Positions 1-12,559 of a stretch of 64,000 nt of DNA are shown here, in pieces. The notes under the pieces were generated by a model. It was not told where the DNA came from, did no database searches, and worked only from the letters and a program-made list of their open reading frames with translations. Position 1 is the stretch's first letter, and each line of letters begins with the position of its first letter. The position numbers were made by a program, and so were the translations under genes. Source of the stretch: Plantago ovata (Eukaryota > Streptophyta > Magnoliopsida > Lamiales > Plantaginaceae); contig CM051456.1 of NCBI GenBank assembly GCA_028274465.1, positions 104,631,348 to 104,695,347 on the forward strand, in the 5' to 3' direction.

Positions 1-1926
1 AACTTGTTTGGCGGAATGCTTTTCAGATTGCTTTTCAGCAACCTGTTTTCCTTTTGAAGTCTTGTTACTTTGTGTAGCAACAGCGGGCTTCTTGGTCGTA
101 GGTACTTGATTGCTTATTTCAGCTACCTTAGATTGATCACATTGATAGAGTTCTGGTTGACCACTATCAGTAGCACAAACAAAGGTAATTGGTGATTTGT
201 CTTTACTCAAGAGTATCACATCATCACCTTCATAAGTGGCACCTAAACCTTCTATCTGAGATGGATCTCTCAGATAAGAGTTTAGTTCAGTTAGCGTGTT
301 ACTAGCATTCGCATAAGATTTGAAATTGACTTTCATCTTTTTCTCATCTCTTGTATTTCAGCAAGTAACTTTAGAATTGAGGATTGATATTCTTCCAATT
401 CTATTGCCATTTGAGCATTTTTCTCTGTAGCTTCAACAACTAGCTTTTGAGATGAAATATTTCAGCATCCTTCTTTTCTGACTCAACACTTAGCACAACG
501 TACTTTTCAGTAGTTTGCTTAGTCAGAAGTTCAGCATTCTGTAGTTTCTCTTGTTGTTTGCTCAGAGGTTTCTCAAATCTTTCGATTTCTCCTTGAATTC
601 TATCAAGGTCAATATCATCTTCACTTTCTGAATCAGAGTCAGAGGTAGGACAATTTACCTAATCGGTCATGAGGCAGAACTCATAGTTTGACACATCTGG
701 GTAGGCTTCCATGGAAATTCCACATACTTCTTCGCCTATCTCTACGTACAGAGTAGCTTCCTCTTCTTCAGTGTCTGAACTTTCTACCGCATTGTCTTCA
801 GAACTTGTTTCAATGCAAAGAGCATCGATTTTTGCTGGAAACTTTTTATTTTCTTCAGCAATCAAAGCCTTCTTGAACTTCTTCTTCTTTTAAGCAGATT
901 TCCCTTTCAGTAAGGGGCAGTTTGCTTTGAAGTGTCCAGGCTTTTTGCAATAAAAGAAAAGATCATTGCCAACTGCTGGTTCTTCAGGGGAGTTTGCTTG
1001 CTGAGCTTGCTTGTTCAGCGAGCTAGCTTCATTTTTGTACTTATGGTAGTTGTTACCAAGATGCTTTTTCAGCTTCTCTTTTCCTTTTCGCCTTTCAAGT
1101 TCCTTACTGATGAATTTCTTCATGTTTCTAACTGCAAGAGCATTTTCATCAGCAGGCTCTTTATCATTCTTTTTTCAGAAGATGACGGCTTGGCAGCAAG
1201 AGTAATGTTTTGCGATTTTTCAGCGAACACACTTTCTCTTTGCTTTGTCTCATAATTGACAGTAGCAAGATGAGAGAACAACTCGGTTGAAGTGATGTTT
1301 GGCATTCCTTGATTGTAGTAGAAGTTCTGAGTGTGGATCCATTCTTGATTCAAACTTCTGATAATGGTTTTCACCTTTTCAAAATCTGAATAGAAGTTTC
1401 CAACACCTAAGGCAGCCATTTCACTCACAAGAGTTGTGAATTTGAAATCCAAGTCTTCCAGTGACTCATTGGCACCTTGTTTGAAGTTTTGAAACTTCGA
1501 CTTTAGTACTTCGAGTTTATTTTCCTTGGTTTTGTCAGATCCAGCACAAAGATCTTGAACCATTTTTCAAGCTTCCTTAGCAGTTTTAGCATCCCACAGT
1601 TTGCACTGTATAGTATTTGGAGTAGATTGAATAATGATGTTTCTTGCTTGGCCATCAAGACGGAATCTTTTGGCTTGATCTGAAGTCCATTCCTCTCTTG
1701 GTTTTGATACGACAATGTCGAATGGTTCTCCTAAGATAGTTTCCTTTCCACCAGTATCTGTGGTCATGTGAGGAAAGCTAATTTCAACTTTAGTGATCTT
1801 GATTGGGCCATCGTTTATGACAGTCACCATCTCATCACTAATGGCCTCAAGATGTAGCATCATGTTGTTTCTCCATTTCTCATAGTTTTCCAGCTTCAGC
1901 AAAGGAGCGTCTCCTAAAGACATCAT
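1..1926 (-). pseudogene. copia C gag polyprotein, broken
   Basis: Gag is the structural nucleocapsid polyprotein of the retroelement. The N-terminus (ATG at 1926) reads LLKLENYEKWRNNMMLHL, typical of the copia gag DUF4219/UBN2 region. The UBN2 part continues at 1563-1120, and a CCHC zinc knuckle (CKKPGHFKANC) lies near 950. Below 660 comes an acidic and coiled-coil-like stretch, then a Lys/Gln-rich linker reaching the window edge. Breaks: an in-frame TGA between 1567 and 1563, a shift between frames at a six-T run (1170-1175, A run in sense), TAA at 892-890 and TAG at 661-659. The remaining segments are colinear, so this is one decayed gene rather than several small ones. Confidence 0.8.
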
Positions 1927-2024
1927 GTCAGCAAATAACTACCAAACTGATCAAGTGAAAGTGATTTACGGAAAGCATCCTAATGGGATATAGGTTCAGT
2001 GATGAAGGTTACAGAACCTCCAGC

Positions 2025-2036
2025 TCTGATACCACT
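2025..2036 (-). other. primer-binding site of copia C (initiator Met tRNA)
   Basis: The minus strand reads TGGTATCAGAGC directly next to the inner end of the LTR. This is the usual PBS of plant copia elements and fixes the LTR edge at 2037 and the element's orientation. Confidence 0.9.
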
Positions 2037-3533
2037 TGTTGGTCCCTTTAAACAATAAGAAAAGACTAGAGGGGGGTGAATAGTCTTTTCAAACTTTTCG
2101 TCGTTTAAAAATTTCTCAGCAAGTACTTCTTACTTTTTAATAATGAGTTTGCTGATACTTAACTTTCTCAGCAAGTGCTTATTACTTTTCAGTAATGAGT
2201 TTGTTGGTACTTAAAATCAGAGTGCGAAAGTCTTTTACAATAAGTGCTTTTGTCATAAAACTAGCTTCAGCAAGTAAGCAGAATGATAGTGTAAAACAAT
2301 GTAGCTTACTGAAAACTAAGTACAGGAAAGTAAATTACACAAACACTTTTATAGTGGTATCTGAGAGTGGCGTAATCTCCCGACTAATCCACTATGTCCT
2401 TTCTAGGACTGAATCCACTATGATAAGATATGAGGTTCCTTACAAATCCTATCACTAATGATTCTAAACCAAATCACACTTGCCTTGTTTCCAACCTAAA
2501 CTAGAGAACTAAACCTTGTTCTCCACCAAACTTGGGACACTTAATCAGCAAAACTATGCTTGATTAATTCTCCCTGAATTTCACGCCTGAATAAGGGTGT
2601 TTATCAGTTAGAGAGGTTTGGGATGAGATGACTTGAATATAACTTTGCAGCTATAACAAGTAATCTAAAGAAACACAACTTGTAATACTTTGCAGTAAGC
2701 AAGTTTGTTGTTTCTGGTGTCAAGACTTGTTCTTATTTAAAAGAAAGAACACTTAACTAATTTCTTAGCTTTCAATGTTCTACTTCTTCACAAGTAGCTT
2801 TTTGTTTCAAGCTTAAGTCTTGGAACAGATCAATAGGCAGTAAAGAGTAGAGAAGGATTTGAGTGTTTAAAGCACAAGTGAGAGTTTGATCACGTTGTTG
2901 ACACACCCTTCTACTCAGCCTAAGGTCTTCTATTTATAGTGTCTCAAGGAAGCCGTTTGAATTTCAAATTCTAAGGCTTGTACCTTAAGATGTCACTATC
3001 TTGCTTTTGTACTTTCAGCAACGTTCTTCATTTGTCTTCTTGTCTTCATGCTCTTCGCGTGCTAACTTTGCATTTAATGTTTTTTTGAATCAAATTCAAA
3101 TATGAACGTTGGAGCCAAAATGCAAGTACTCTTCAGCAAGGAGGTCACATATGTTGTCAGCAAGTGGTCGATCTCAGTTTCAACAAGCACAACCTACTCT
3201 GTCATATAGATTTTCACTTATGCAAGCTGTTGCTGAAATTTTCACTTTCTGAAGCAACATGTACCTTTGTAGATACCTTTCTCAGAATTCTTCTAAGTCT
3301 TCAGTCTTCGAATTTTACACTTTCTGAGCGGTTCTAGGTCTTCAATAGTTTATTTGTAAAAACAAAGTACATCATCAGCAAGCTTAAGAACCTAACTAGT
3401 ACCTATACTAAGTCTTTCAGCAAACGTTCCTCTTTTACAATGTCCTTAAAATTCTAAATTCCTATGGACCTTAAGAGTACTAGTTACTGGACTTTATTTA
3501 ATTTAGCATGGTTAACTGTTCATCAAAATTACA
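2037..3533 (-). repeat. 5' LTR of copia C
   Basis: The plus-strand left end is TGTTGGTCCC, next to the PBS. The right end is placed at the CA at 3532-3533 because the minus strand there begins TGTAATTTTG, a plausible LTR start; this end is inferred. A TATA box (CTATAAATA, minus) covers 2931-2939. The inner part (2113-2215) holds two imperfect copies of a unit of about 53 bp rich in CAGCAAGT, and CAGCAAG-like motifs recur across the LTR. No gene is seen in it. Confidence 0.65.
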
Positions 3534-3569
3534 AGTTTCCTAACAATTTTCTTATTTTTTTAATTACAT

Positions 3570-3697
3570 GCGGTCCAGATCGGACCGGACCGTAATTATA
3601 ACGGTCTGGACCGTATCCATTACGATTCGGTCTCCTGTCCATGAAAAATCTTATATTTAAAGTCCGGTCTGGTTCTGGACCGTTGCTCAGCCCTAGC
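3570..3697. mobile_element. possible hAT-type MITE remnant
   Basis: This stretch is rich in GGACCG/CGGTCC motifs, and one end (3690-3697) reads in reverse TAGGGCTGAGCA, which resembles the terminal inverted repeat of plant non-autonomous hAT elements. The opposite terminal repeat is not visible, so it is at best a truncated copy next to the copia C LTR. The open frame on the minus strand across it is low-complexity Gly/Pro/Asp/Arg and is not taken as a gene. Confidence 0.3.
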
Positions 3698-4036
3698 GAC
3701 AAGGCATAGATCACCAAATTTAATCCCAATAAACCCTCGGTTTCATGCTTAGGTAGGTAAATCACACGCCTAGTGTGATGTGCTCAAATTCATAGGCATA
3801 GTTCACAAAATTGATTCTAGTGAGTTTCATTCAAACATATGACCGAGAGAGGCTGGTTTCCTACGAATTTCGAACGTGTGACCAAGTCAAATGAGCAAAA
3901 CTTGAGCAAAAGTGATATTGAATTTTATCTCGTTTTTAAAACGAGTCAAGTTTAGACTAGGCTTGAGTGTTGTTCGAGTTTGAGTTGAGTTGCTCGATAC
4001 TCGGGTCATATAACAACATTACTTGCACACCTATTT

Positions 4037-4561
4037 CACTATAAAAACACTCATGAGAAAAAAATTCAATTTTGGAACTTTAGAATGAGATATAACCAAT
4101 GTTCGTATTCTATAATGTGGTGGCTCCGACGAAGTGGTGGTTCTTGGAAGATAGAGAAAAAGAGAGGTGAGTAGAGGAGAAGAAGAATAGAGAGAGGAAA
4201 TGCTTACCGAAGTGGGCGGACAAACGGCGGCGGAGTCACGGTGGTGGAACGGTGGAGAGAGTTAGGGCAGAGAGAGAGAGAGAGAGAAGAAATGGGGGAA
4301 AATAAGTGAGGAAGAAGCCCGATCTGTTACTTATCTCGATTTTAGCCACAAATATTTCTATCCGGAGCAAAAATTAATTTTCCTTTTCTTTAATTTATTT
4401 TTAAATTTGTTTAGCCACGAATAATTTATCTGTGGCTAAACCGCACGAACTCGGGCCTGGACAGGCTCGAACTAAGCGTTAAGGCTCAGTTCGCGACTAT
4501 CCGTGGATAAAACACCGATTGTGGCTAAAATCGGTGGCTATTTTCAGGATTTCTTATAGTT
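4037..4561. mobile_element. possible CACTA-type non-autonomous element
   Basis: The left end reads CACTATAAAAAC. The right end, reversed, reads AACTATAAGAAAT, so the first ten or so bases are nearly inverted copies. The right 230 bp carry repeats of TAGCCACRAAT / TGTGGCTAAA in both orientations, as in subterminal repeats of CACTA elements. An AG microsatellite lies inside (4270-4293). There is no transposase. The last base of the right terminus and the 3-bp target duplication do not match well. Confidence 0.35.
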
Positions 4562-5080
4562 ATTGTGTAAAGACGTTGATGAAAATTGTCCAGGTGTGTA
4601 GTTTTGAGTTGGGTCTCTGCCTGCAATTCATAATTCTCTCTTGATGATGCGACTCGGAAGAAAAACCTTGAATCGGGTTGGCACGCATAAACTTGGAATT
4701 GTTTCCCTTTATCGATCGGCAAATAGATTTTTTATCAATACAATACATTTCCATACATTGTCATATTTCTCTAGAATCGCAAATGCCTTGATTTTCAGAA
4801 TTGCTACGAACACACAAAATATTAATGGTCCAATAATTATTCCATGTAATATAAGGGGTGCCTTTGATCACAAAACACTGTCAATATCATTTACAACCAT
4901 GTCGAAGCTTCCGAAGTCATTTGAATCATCATTCTGCATATATAACTTCCTCGTATTTTTTGATTACTAATCGTTCAGTGAGAAACACGGCATTCAATTC
5001 ATTACTTTATTTTTGCCGTCTTAAAGCTCATGTCTGACAGAAACCCATCCAACTCTGTTTGCCCTTTCTAGCTAGACTGC
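4562..5080. other. about 520 bp with no recognised feature
   Basis: Open frames on both strands (4525-4970) overlap each other, have no recognisable motif and look like chance. I see no RNA gene, repeat or promoter here. Confidence 0.5.
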
Positions 5081-5689
5081 TCAGCCTCGCTTCCATTGCC
5101 AATGCTTTGAAATATCATAATCTTTATTTGTAATTTTAGTTGTATCAACAAAATTATCATTCATATCATTTTTCCCTTTATCACTCATCCCCATACTAAT
5201 CTTCATATCTCCATTCTCCAATATCGTCTCTATTACCTCAGTATTTCCTCCTTTTCCATTCACTGGTTTTAGACCAAGCCTAAGCTGAAATTTTTTAATA
5301 ACCACATCCAACAATGCTAGACGCTCATCATTAGCGTTGCTATGCAAACCCAGAGTTTCAAGCACTCTATATATTCACTTCTACAAGCCACCACTACATC
5401 AACGTCTTTTGATACAATCAAATCGAAACAGTTCAAGCAATGCTCGTATATATATCAAGTAAATTTCTAATCCCAGATCGCAATAATTGGAATATCTAGT
5501 GAATAGATTGGGAAGTATACAAAGTGCTTTATGTACAAAATGACAAATTTGCTCAATAAGAGTGGTGAGGGTTGAATCAGTTGGATGCGTACCAGAATGT
5601 TTCATCAAGCATGTAACATCTTTAAGTTGATCGAGGAGTGAACGATGTAGGTCGCTGGTGAATCGAGGAGAAATCCCGAATTGGAACAC
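5081..5689 (-). pseudogene. unrecognised frameshifted protein-coding fragment
   Basis: Two minus-strand open segments (5689-5399 and 5365-5081) are joined by a short stretch open in a third frame (about 5398-5370), so the protein continues through two small indels. The first segment looks like a soluble helical domain (LLDQLKDVTCLMKHSG, then LTTLIEQICHFVHKAL). The second begins ETLGLHSNANDERLALLD. Composition is that of a normal plant gene, not a retroelement. I do not recognise the family. The upstream part was probably lost where Tat-1 begins at 5734. Whether it was once spliced cannot be told. Confidence 0.45.
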
Positions 5690-5733
5690 AAAATAATCCT
5701 CTTAATTATTACACCAAGCTTCAAAATAATCCA

Positions 5734-6049
5734 TGATATTCAATCATAGCCTTACACTTGGCGCAGTCTCAGGAGCTCTATCACCATTTGGGAAACACTA
5801 TAAATAGGGGACACCATTCACCCCTAAAGGTAATCAATATCTCAGCTACTTTCATACTACATACACTAGAGTGGCTTTCAACCCTCTAACCGTAAAGTTG
5901 ATTATCCGGTTTGATCACTAGACAAACCGAAAAACCGTCACTAACCTCCCCCTCAAGTTATTTTCAGGATATCACTTGCAATGGAAGGAGGCTAAAGTTA
6001 AGAGGAACGCTTTAGAACGCATAGAAGGACTTAATAATTTACCCATCAA
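5734..6049 (+). repeat. 5' LTR of Tat-1, 5'-truncated
   Basis: Nearly identical to 19844-20162, the last 319 bp of the 3' LTR, and ending in the same CATCAACA next to the PBS. The first 500 bp of the LTR (U3) are missing; pseudogene sequence abuts directly at 5733. A TATA-like CTATAAATAGGGG lies at 5809-5821, so some core promoter may remain. Confidence 0.85.
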
Positions 6050-6067
6050 CATTTGGCGCCTTCTGTG
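6050..6067 (+). other. primer-binding site of Tat-1
   Basis: TTTGGCGCCTTCTGTGGG follows the LTR end directly. It corresponds to the TGGCGCCGTCTGTGGGA site of Tat-2 with one change (G to T) in the middle. Confidence 0.8.
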
Positions 6068-6118
6068 GGAAACTGAACAAAAGGTTACCCTTTGTCCTAC
6101 TAGCAAGAGTCCTACAAG

Positions 6119-8844
6119 ATGGTTAATAGGAAGAGTACAAGAATTGCTCAAGCGGCAAGAAACCCTCAACCCACCCGAACTCGGGGACGTCCCCCATTAG
6201 GAGGAAGGGGAGGAGGAAGAGGAACCGCAACTACAAGGACACATAGAAATGATAATGTTGATATGGAAATGGAGGATGGAGCAAGTGCAAGTGTAACCAT
6301 GAGGAATGAAGGTTCTGGAAATCACAACCCGAATGCGAATGCAATCCCCGCTGGGAGTGGGTTTGGAGCTCTTCGAGTGCCTTCTCAACCGGCATCACTC
6401 GCTCTTGTAGCACCAGCACCACAACCCGTTGTTCCTCAGGACCCAGCTGCACTACAGTTCACCTTGCCCAATGAACAAGTTGTGAGACCAAGGGACTATG
6501 GTATGGGAGAAGAACAATTCGGATTGCTTCTCCTAATGATCCAAGGTTGCTTTGCACCAGATGATGTTGTGAGAATACAACAACAAGTAGTCCAACAACA
6601 AGCACAAGGAAGAGCCAATCAGGGAGTGCAACATAGAGAGGATGGAGCACAATCTCGAGCTAATTCTCGGCCAATACAAGATCGAGTTGGACCCCCTCGT
6701 GTCCATTCACGATTAGGTCCCCAAGGAGCTCCAGATGATTTGAGAGAGATAATAGACCGGAGGGTCAGAGCATCCCAAGCGCAAGGAAATGAAAATATCC
6801 CTCAAACTCAAGTGGTGGCACAAACTCAGATGGTAACTCAGAACCAAGCAATTCCCTTGAACCAAATGGTCACACAAACCTTGCCTGAAACCCAAATGGA
6901 GAACCAAGTTGGAGATCCAGTAGTACTCCCTACTCTAGTGGGGAGCGATCCGCCTCCAACAGCGGCACTCACTTTGGGAGAAATGAGGGCTCAAGAAGCT
7001 GAACTTAACGCACGAATAGAGGCGTTGAGAGCATCTGTAAAAGAAAAAGAGCAAGAGATAGACCAAGAACCTAGTGCCTTATGTGAAGAAATCCGGAACC
7101 ATCGAGTTAACACTGAAAGAGGATTCCCTACTCTTGACACCTATGATGGAACCACATGTCCTACCAATTACTTGATTAAGTTTGGAACCAAAATGGATGC
7201 ATATGGGCATGATTCCAAGACCAAGGCATTAATCTTTCCCGCTACTCTTTCGGGATATGCAATGGTGTGGTGGACAGGTTTGGAGAATGGCTCCATCAAG
7301 AACTACGAACAACTCAGTCAGGAATTCACCAAAAGATTTGAAAAGGCGATTAGAAGGAGGAGAGGAGTGAAGTACTTAGCAGAGATAGTACAAAAGCCAA
7401 AAGAAGACTTAAGAACTTTTTTGGATAGATTCCATGAGGCAGTTGTTAGGTAGAAGAGCACACCATAAAAGAGAGGAAGGAATACCTCTATGAAAATACT
7501 TCCAATGAGAAGTTCAGAAAACAACTTTCCTATTCTCGAACAGAGAATTACAAAGAGCTCGAACAATTTTGCCAGAACTTTTTGAGGGCTGAAGAATTTC
7601 AGAAGACGGTCCAGGTGAGAGCAAACTCTTCTAGAGAAAGGGAAAAGGATCACCAGAAAGTAGAAAGAGACAATCAGAAACAAGCTCAGAATCACAACCA
7701 CTCTAAGGGAAAGAAACCTGAGCAAAGACACAATTTACTCAAAGGGAGTATCCAAAGGAGTGAGTTCAGAGATTAGAAATCTCCTCCGAGAGGAGGACCA
7801 CCTAAATGGTATGACACATATACTGATCTTAATAGGCCAAGATCCGACATCTTGCATACTATTATGATCAGGAATATTGATGTTGAATGGCCTCCCATTC
7901 AAGAGACAAGGAGAAATAAGAATTCTGATAAGTTTTGCAAGTTTCACAAAGGAAAGGGTCACACAACGGAAGAATGCTTCACTCTAAAAACCGAAATTGA
8001 GACCTTAGTCCGTAGAGGACAGCTTGCGAACTATGTGGCAAAGGATGAACCTTCAAGGCATGAGAGAACAGAAGCAAAAAGGGGAGAGGCTTCCTTACCT
8101 CCTCTACCTCCCACCCAAGGAGGATGAAAAGAACAAGAAGATCATGACCAGGACTTTGAGAACTTGCCGGTGAATGGTAGAATCTTTGCCCTCACCATAG
8201 CAGGAGGACCAGCTGGAGGGGACTCAAGGAGCGCGAGGGACAAAACGGCCAGGGACCTCTTAGAGTACAACTCTAAGTACGGAGAAGTCGCTTCCCCAGG
8301 ATCAAACATCATATCCTTTGACGATAGTGAGTTGCCACTGAGAAGTGTTGGAATGGGAGGAATCCATGACCCTTGTGTTCCTTTAGTTGTCGCGCTGGAC
8401 ATTGCAAAATTCACCATTGGACGAGTTTTAGTGGATACAGGGAATTCCGCCAACTTAATATTCACTGGAACTTTGAAGAGAATGGGGATAGACCCCCGAA
8501 AGGAAGGAATCAGAGAAGTTGCAAGTGCGCTCGTCGGATTCGGAGGACAACCAATCATTCCAATGGGAAGCCTGACCTTGCAGGTGTCAATGGGAAAAAA
8601 ACCCCAGAGAATCACCAAGAATGTTCCCTTTGTAGTAGTCGACATGCCTTTTGACTATTTCGTGGTATTGGGAAGACCAGCGTTGTCTCAATTCAAAGCG
8701 GTGGTGTCAACCGTTCATAATAGGATGAAGTGTCCTACGAAGAGAGGAGTCGGTCAAGAGGTATGGAATATTCAAGAGGCTTGGGCATGCTATAGCCTCA
8801 GCAAAGGCTGTCTCAAGTCCCCACACAAGAAGAGAAGATGCTAA
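6119..8844 (+). pseudogene. Tat-1 gag-protease, broken
   Basis: The start at 6119 gives an RG-rich basic N-terminus (GGRGGGRG near residue 30). A Gln-rich middle follows, then the retrotransposon gag domain (about residues 330-444, with YAMVWWTGLENGSIKNYEQL). A one-base shift near 7447-7452 moves the frame. Downstream come an in-frame TAG (7774-7776), a degenerate zinc knuckle (CKFHKGKGHTTEEC at about 7936), an in-frame TGA (8125-8127) and the aspartic protease (LVDTGNSAN at about 8430). The protease motif is intact apart from DTGN instead of the usual DTGS. Pol follows in another frame after a stop at 8844. Confidence 0.85.
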
Positions 8845-8860
8845 TGGGACTGGCCAACCT

Positions 8861-11800
8861 ATGGATACTTTCTTTTCAGTACGTCACTCGAAAAGAAAAT
8901 CCAAGAAGCCAAGCCCCATTCAAAGAAGAAGGAAAGCTTTACAAAGGAAGGCAAAGGAACAGTTGGTAGGGGAAGTTAAAGAACTGGAGGACTACAAGGT
9001 CATACCAGCAATTCCTTCAACTTCCAAAAAGAAGAAGTTTTTCGAAGAAAATAAGATAGAAGCGAAAGAAACTCTGAAAGAGATTCAAGTGGTAGAGGGG
9101 AGTACCGAAAAAGTTACCAAGATTGGCACTGAAATGACCTTGAAGGTGGAGATGAAACTTATTGAGTGCCTCAAAAGGAACAATGATATCTTTGCATGGA
9201 GTACTGAAGATCTCAAAGGAATTGATCCAAGGATCGCTGTTCACCGTCTGAACGTTGATCCATCAATTACTCATATTCGAGAGAAACGAAGAGACTTCAG
9301 TGCGGAGGACAATGCCATCATTGAAGCAGAGGTACAAATGTTGCTTAAGGCTGGTCATATTAGAGAAGTAAGATACTCTGATTGGGTTTGGGTTTGCAAT
9401 GTAGTCCTAGTGGAGAAAGGACCTGGCAAATGGAGGATGTGCAACAATTTCACAAAACTCAACAAGTATTGTCCGAAGGATCCTTACCCACTTCCACGGA
9501 TCGACCAGTTGGTAGATTCTACCGCGGGATGTGCTCTATTGAGTTTTATGGATGCATATCAGGGATTCTACCAAGTAAAAATGGCCAAAGAAGATGTTTC
9601 AAAAACAACCTTTTTTGCAAATGGGAATGTGTATTGCTTCAATGTGATGCCTTTTGGCCTAAAAAATGCTGGAGCAACCTACCAAAGGTTGGTAAACAAG
9701 ATGTTCAAAGAAGAGCTTGGAAATACAATGGAGGTATATGTTGATGACATGTTGATAAAAAGCAGGACAGAAGATCAACACATTGCTCACTTGGACAAAT
9801 GTTTCTCCATCTTGAGGAAATATGGCATGAAGTTGAACCCTGCCAAATGCACATTTGGAGTCAAAGGAGGAAAGTTTTTGGGTTACATGGTAACTGAGAG
9901 GGGGATTGAGGCAAATCCGGAGAAAATCAAAGCTATTCTTGAGCTCCCACAACCTAAGACACAAAATGAAGTCCAAAAGCTGGTAGGGAAATCAATTTCC
10001 TTGAGTCGATTCATCTCAAGATCAGCTGAGAAGAATCTCCCCTTCTTCAAAGTGCTGAGGAACAACAGTCAATTTGAATGGACTAAGGAATGTGAGGAAG
10101 CATTTGAGAGACTCAAAGAATACTTGATGACACCACCTCTGCTCTCCAAACCGCAAGATGGGGAACCCCTATATCTCTACTTAGCAGCAGTTCCAGAAGC
10201 CATCAGCTCCGTGCTAGTAAGGATTCAAGGGAATGATCACATGTCCATTTATTACTTGAGTAAGGCGTTGAGTGGAGCAGAGACTCGCTACTTGGATATT
10301 GAACGGTTGGCTTTTTCCTTGGTTTACACAGCAAAAAGACTTAAACCGTATTTTGGATCTCACAAAGTGGTGGTACTCACTAGCCAGCCCCTCAAACAAG
10401 TTTTGGGGAGACCAGAGTTGTCAGGAAGACTAGCTAGGTGGGCAATCGAGCTCAGTGAATTTGAAATTGACTATCAGGTTCCGTCAGCCAAAAAAGCTCA
10501 GGTTATAGCCGACTTCCTAGTAGAGTATCCAAGGAAGGGATCGGCAGAGGAAGATCCCAAAGAATCATCAAAGGCAAACATGCTGGTGATAGAAGACCAA
10601 GACTCCTTGGTTAGTCAGCGCTTCAAGGACTTGGAGTTGGCCCTAAAAGCCTTTCAAGAGGCAACAAGGAAAACACAAGAGGAGGATGTCGAAGAAAACG
10701 CCCTTTAGAGACCAGCAAAGGCGCAAAGGAGAGAAGAACCATACTCAATGGAGATGATCCTACATGCTGAGGAGGTCCTAAAGGAAAAGGAGACCGTCTC
10801 TCCGAAACCAAAGGAACCATCCAACCAAGAAGAGATCTGGGTATTAGAAGTAGATGGATCATCATCAGGAACAAATGGAGGGATATGGATTTATATCCGA
10901 AGTCCGGGAGGAGCTGAACTTGAGTATGCGGTTACTCTAGGGTTTAGTGTTTCTAACAATTAGGTTGAGTATGAAGCTATCCTCATAGGGCTTCGCATGG
11001 TGAAAGCCCTTCAAGTGAAAAGGATCAAAGTCTTCACCGACTCTTAGTTAGTAGAAAAGCAAATTTCTGGAAAATGGAGTACAAAGAAGGATGCACTATC
11101 CATTTACAAGTCTAAGATCCAAGAGGAAATGACTAAATTCGAGAAATGCGAGATTGAAAAAATTTCAAGGGACCTCCATGGAAGGGCAGACGCTTTGTCA
11201 AAATATGCATCTGCCTCGGGGGGAATAGACACAAGAAACGTTATCTTGATGAGAGTCGAAGCTTCATCCGTCATGAACCAAGGACTCAAAACCCTTCCAA
11301 TCTTTTCAATCTCAACAACTCCGGGAACTAGTTGGATGCACCCATTGACAGATTATCTCCTGAAGGGGAGCCTTCCACAAGATCGGGGTGAAGCAAGGAG
11401 ACTAAAAGCCAGATCATTGAAATACTTTATCCAAGGAGATTACCTGTATAAGTGGTCCTTCACAGGGGCACACTTGAGATGTGCAAATGAGGAAGAAGCA
11501 AAAGCAATCTTGGATGAAGTACACAAAGGGAGTTGTGGAAACCATTCAGGAGGAAGGGCATTGGGTCAGAAAATTTACCGGCAAGGGTACTATTGGCCAA
11601 CCTTGAGAGAAGATGCAGCATCCTATGTAAAGAAGTGCGAAGATTGTCAATACTTCGCCAAAACTTCTCATGCCCCAGCAAGACCACTCATCCCAGCTAC
11701 AATCACTTGTCCTTTCGATCAGTGGAGAATTGACATAGTGGGACCTTTTCCGAAAGGATCAGGCCAGAAGAAATTCATAATAGTAGCTGTGGAATATTTT

Positions 11801-12559
11801 AGCAAGTGGGCAGAAGCTGAAGTAGTAGCAACAATCTTTGAGAACAAAGTCATGGACTTTGTGTGGAAAAATATCGTTTGCCGTTTTGGGCTACCAAGGA
11901 TCTTGATCTCTGATAATGGCGCACAATTTTCTGGAGCCAAGTTCAAAGCATGGTGTGAAACCATGAAGATTGAGAGAAGATTCACTTCAGTAGGTTACCC
12001 ACAAGCCAATGGACAAACCGAAGCTGTCAATAAGACACTTGTCGATCTCTTGAAGAGAAGGTTTGAGGCATGCAAGGGAGACTGGGTGGATGAATTGGAT
12101 GGAGTCCTGTGGGCTTATAGAACCATTTCAAAAGTTGCTACAAGGTAGACCTCTTTTTCACTAGTATATGGCTCTGAGGCCGTGATACCAGCTGAGATCG
12201 GTGTGGAAACTATAAGGATCCAAGGATATAAGCCGGGAGATAATCATGAAGCAAGGATGTATGACCTTGAGATGTTGGAAGAATCAAGAACTACAGCTTT
12301 GGCAAACATTCTCCGCTATCAAGCTATCATTGCAAAAGCATATAACAAGCATGTGAGGAGCAAAGAGTTCCAGGTAGGAGATTTGGTTTTGAGAAAGGCG
12401 GATATCTTAGAGAATGTAGGGAAAGTTCACCGCAAATGGGAAGGACCCTGCAAGATAGTAAAGTCTTACCTCAATGGAAGCTACCGTCTCAAGGACATGG
12501 AGGGCAGAGACCTGAAGAACACTTGGAACGCCACCAACATGCAGAAGTTTTATGCTTGA
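8861..12559 (+). pseudogene. Tat-1 pol: RT, two RNase H domains, integrase, with four in-frame stops
   Basis: One frame covers the whole region. RT runs from about 9200 to 9990, with CNVVLVEKGPGKWRMC and the catalytic YVDD at about 9740. A gypsy-type RNase H follows (about 10130-10530). A linker leads to a second RNase H-like domain (about 10840-11220, VDGSS ... GRADALSKYAS). Integrase follows (about 11480-12140) with its zinc-binding region (CEDC near 11640), the D/D/E motifs IDIVGP and SDNGAQF, and Glu in QTEAVNK; its C-terminal part runs to 12559. Stops are TAG at 10706, 10961, 11045 and 12146. The RT/first RNase H part is open as a 615-residue frame, but the second RNase H is interrupted twice. 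Confidence 0.9.

Larger units (their letters stand above)
1..3533 (-). mobile_element. Ty1/copia LTR retrotransposon 'copia C', left part outside window
   Basis: On the minus strand the order is LTR (3533 to 2037), PBS (2036 to 2025), then gag (1926 down to 1). Only the 5' LTR and gag lie in the window; protease, integrase and RT would lie beyond position 1. The TGGTATCAGAGC primer-binding site, complementary to initiator-Met tRNA, and the UBN2-like gag with a CCHC knuckle place it in Ty1/copia. The outer LTR end at 3533 is inferred from a terminal CA and is uncertain. Gag is broken by several stops and a frameshift, so this copy is not autonomous. Confidence 0.8.

Noticed and set aside
5734..5735. 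TG at 5734 taken as the true start of the Tat-1 LTR
   Set aside because: The 3' LTR continues 502 bp further upstream to a polypurine tract at 19327-19341, so 5734 is a truncation point that happens to begin with TG.
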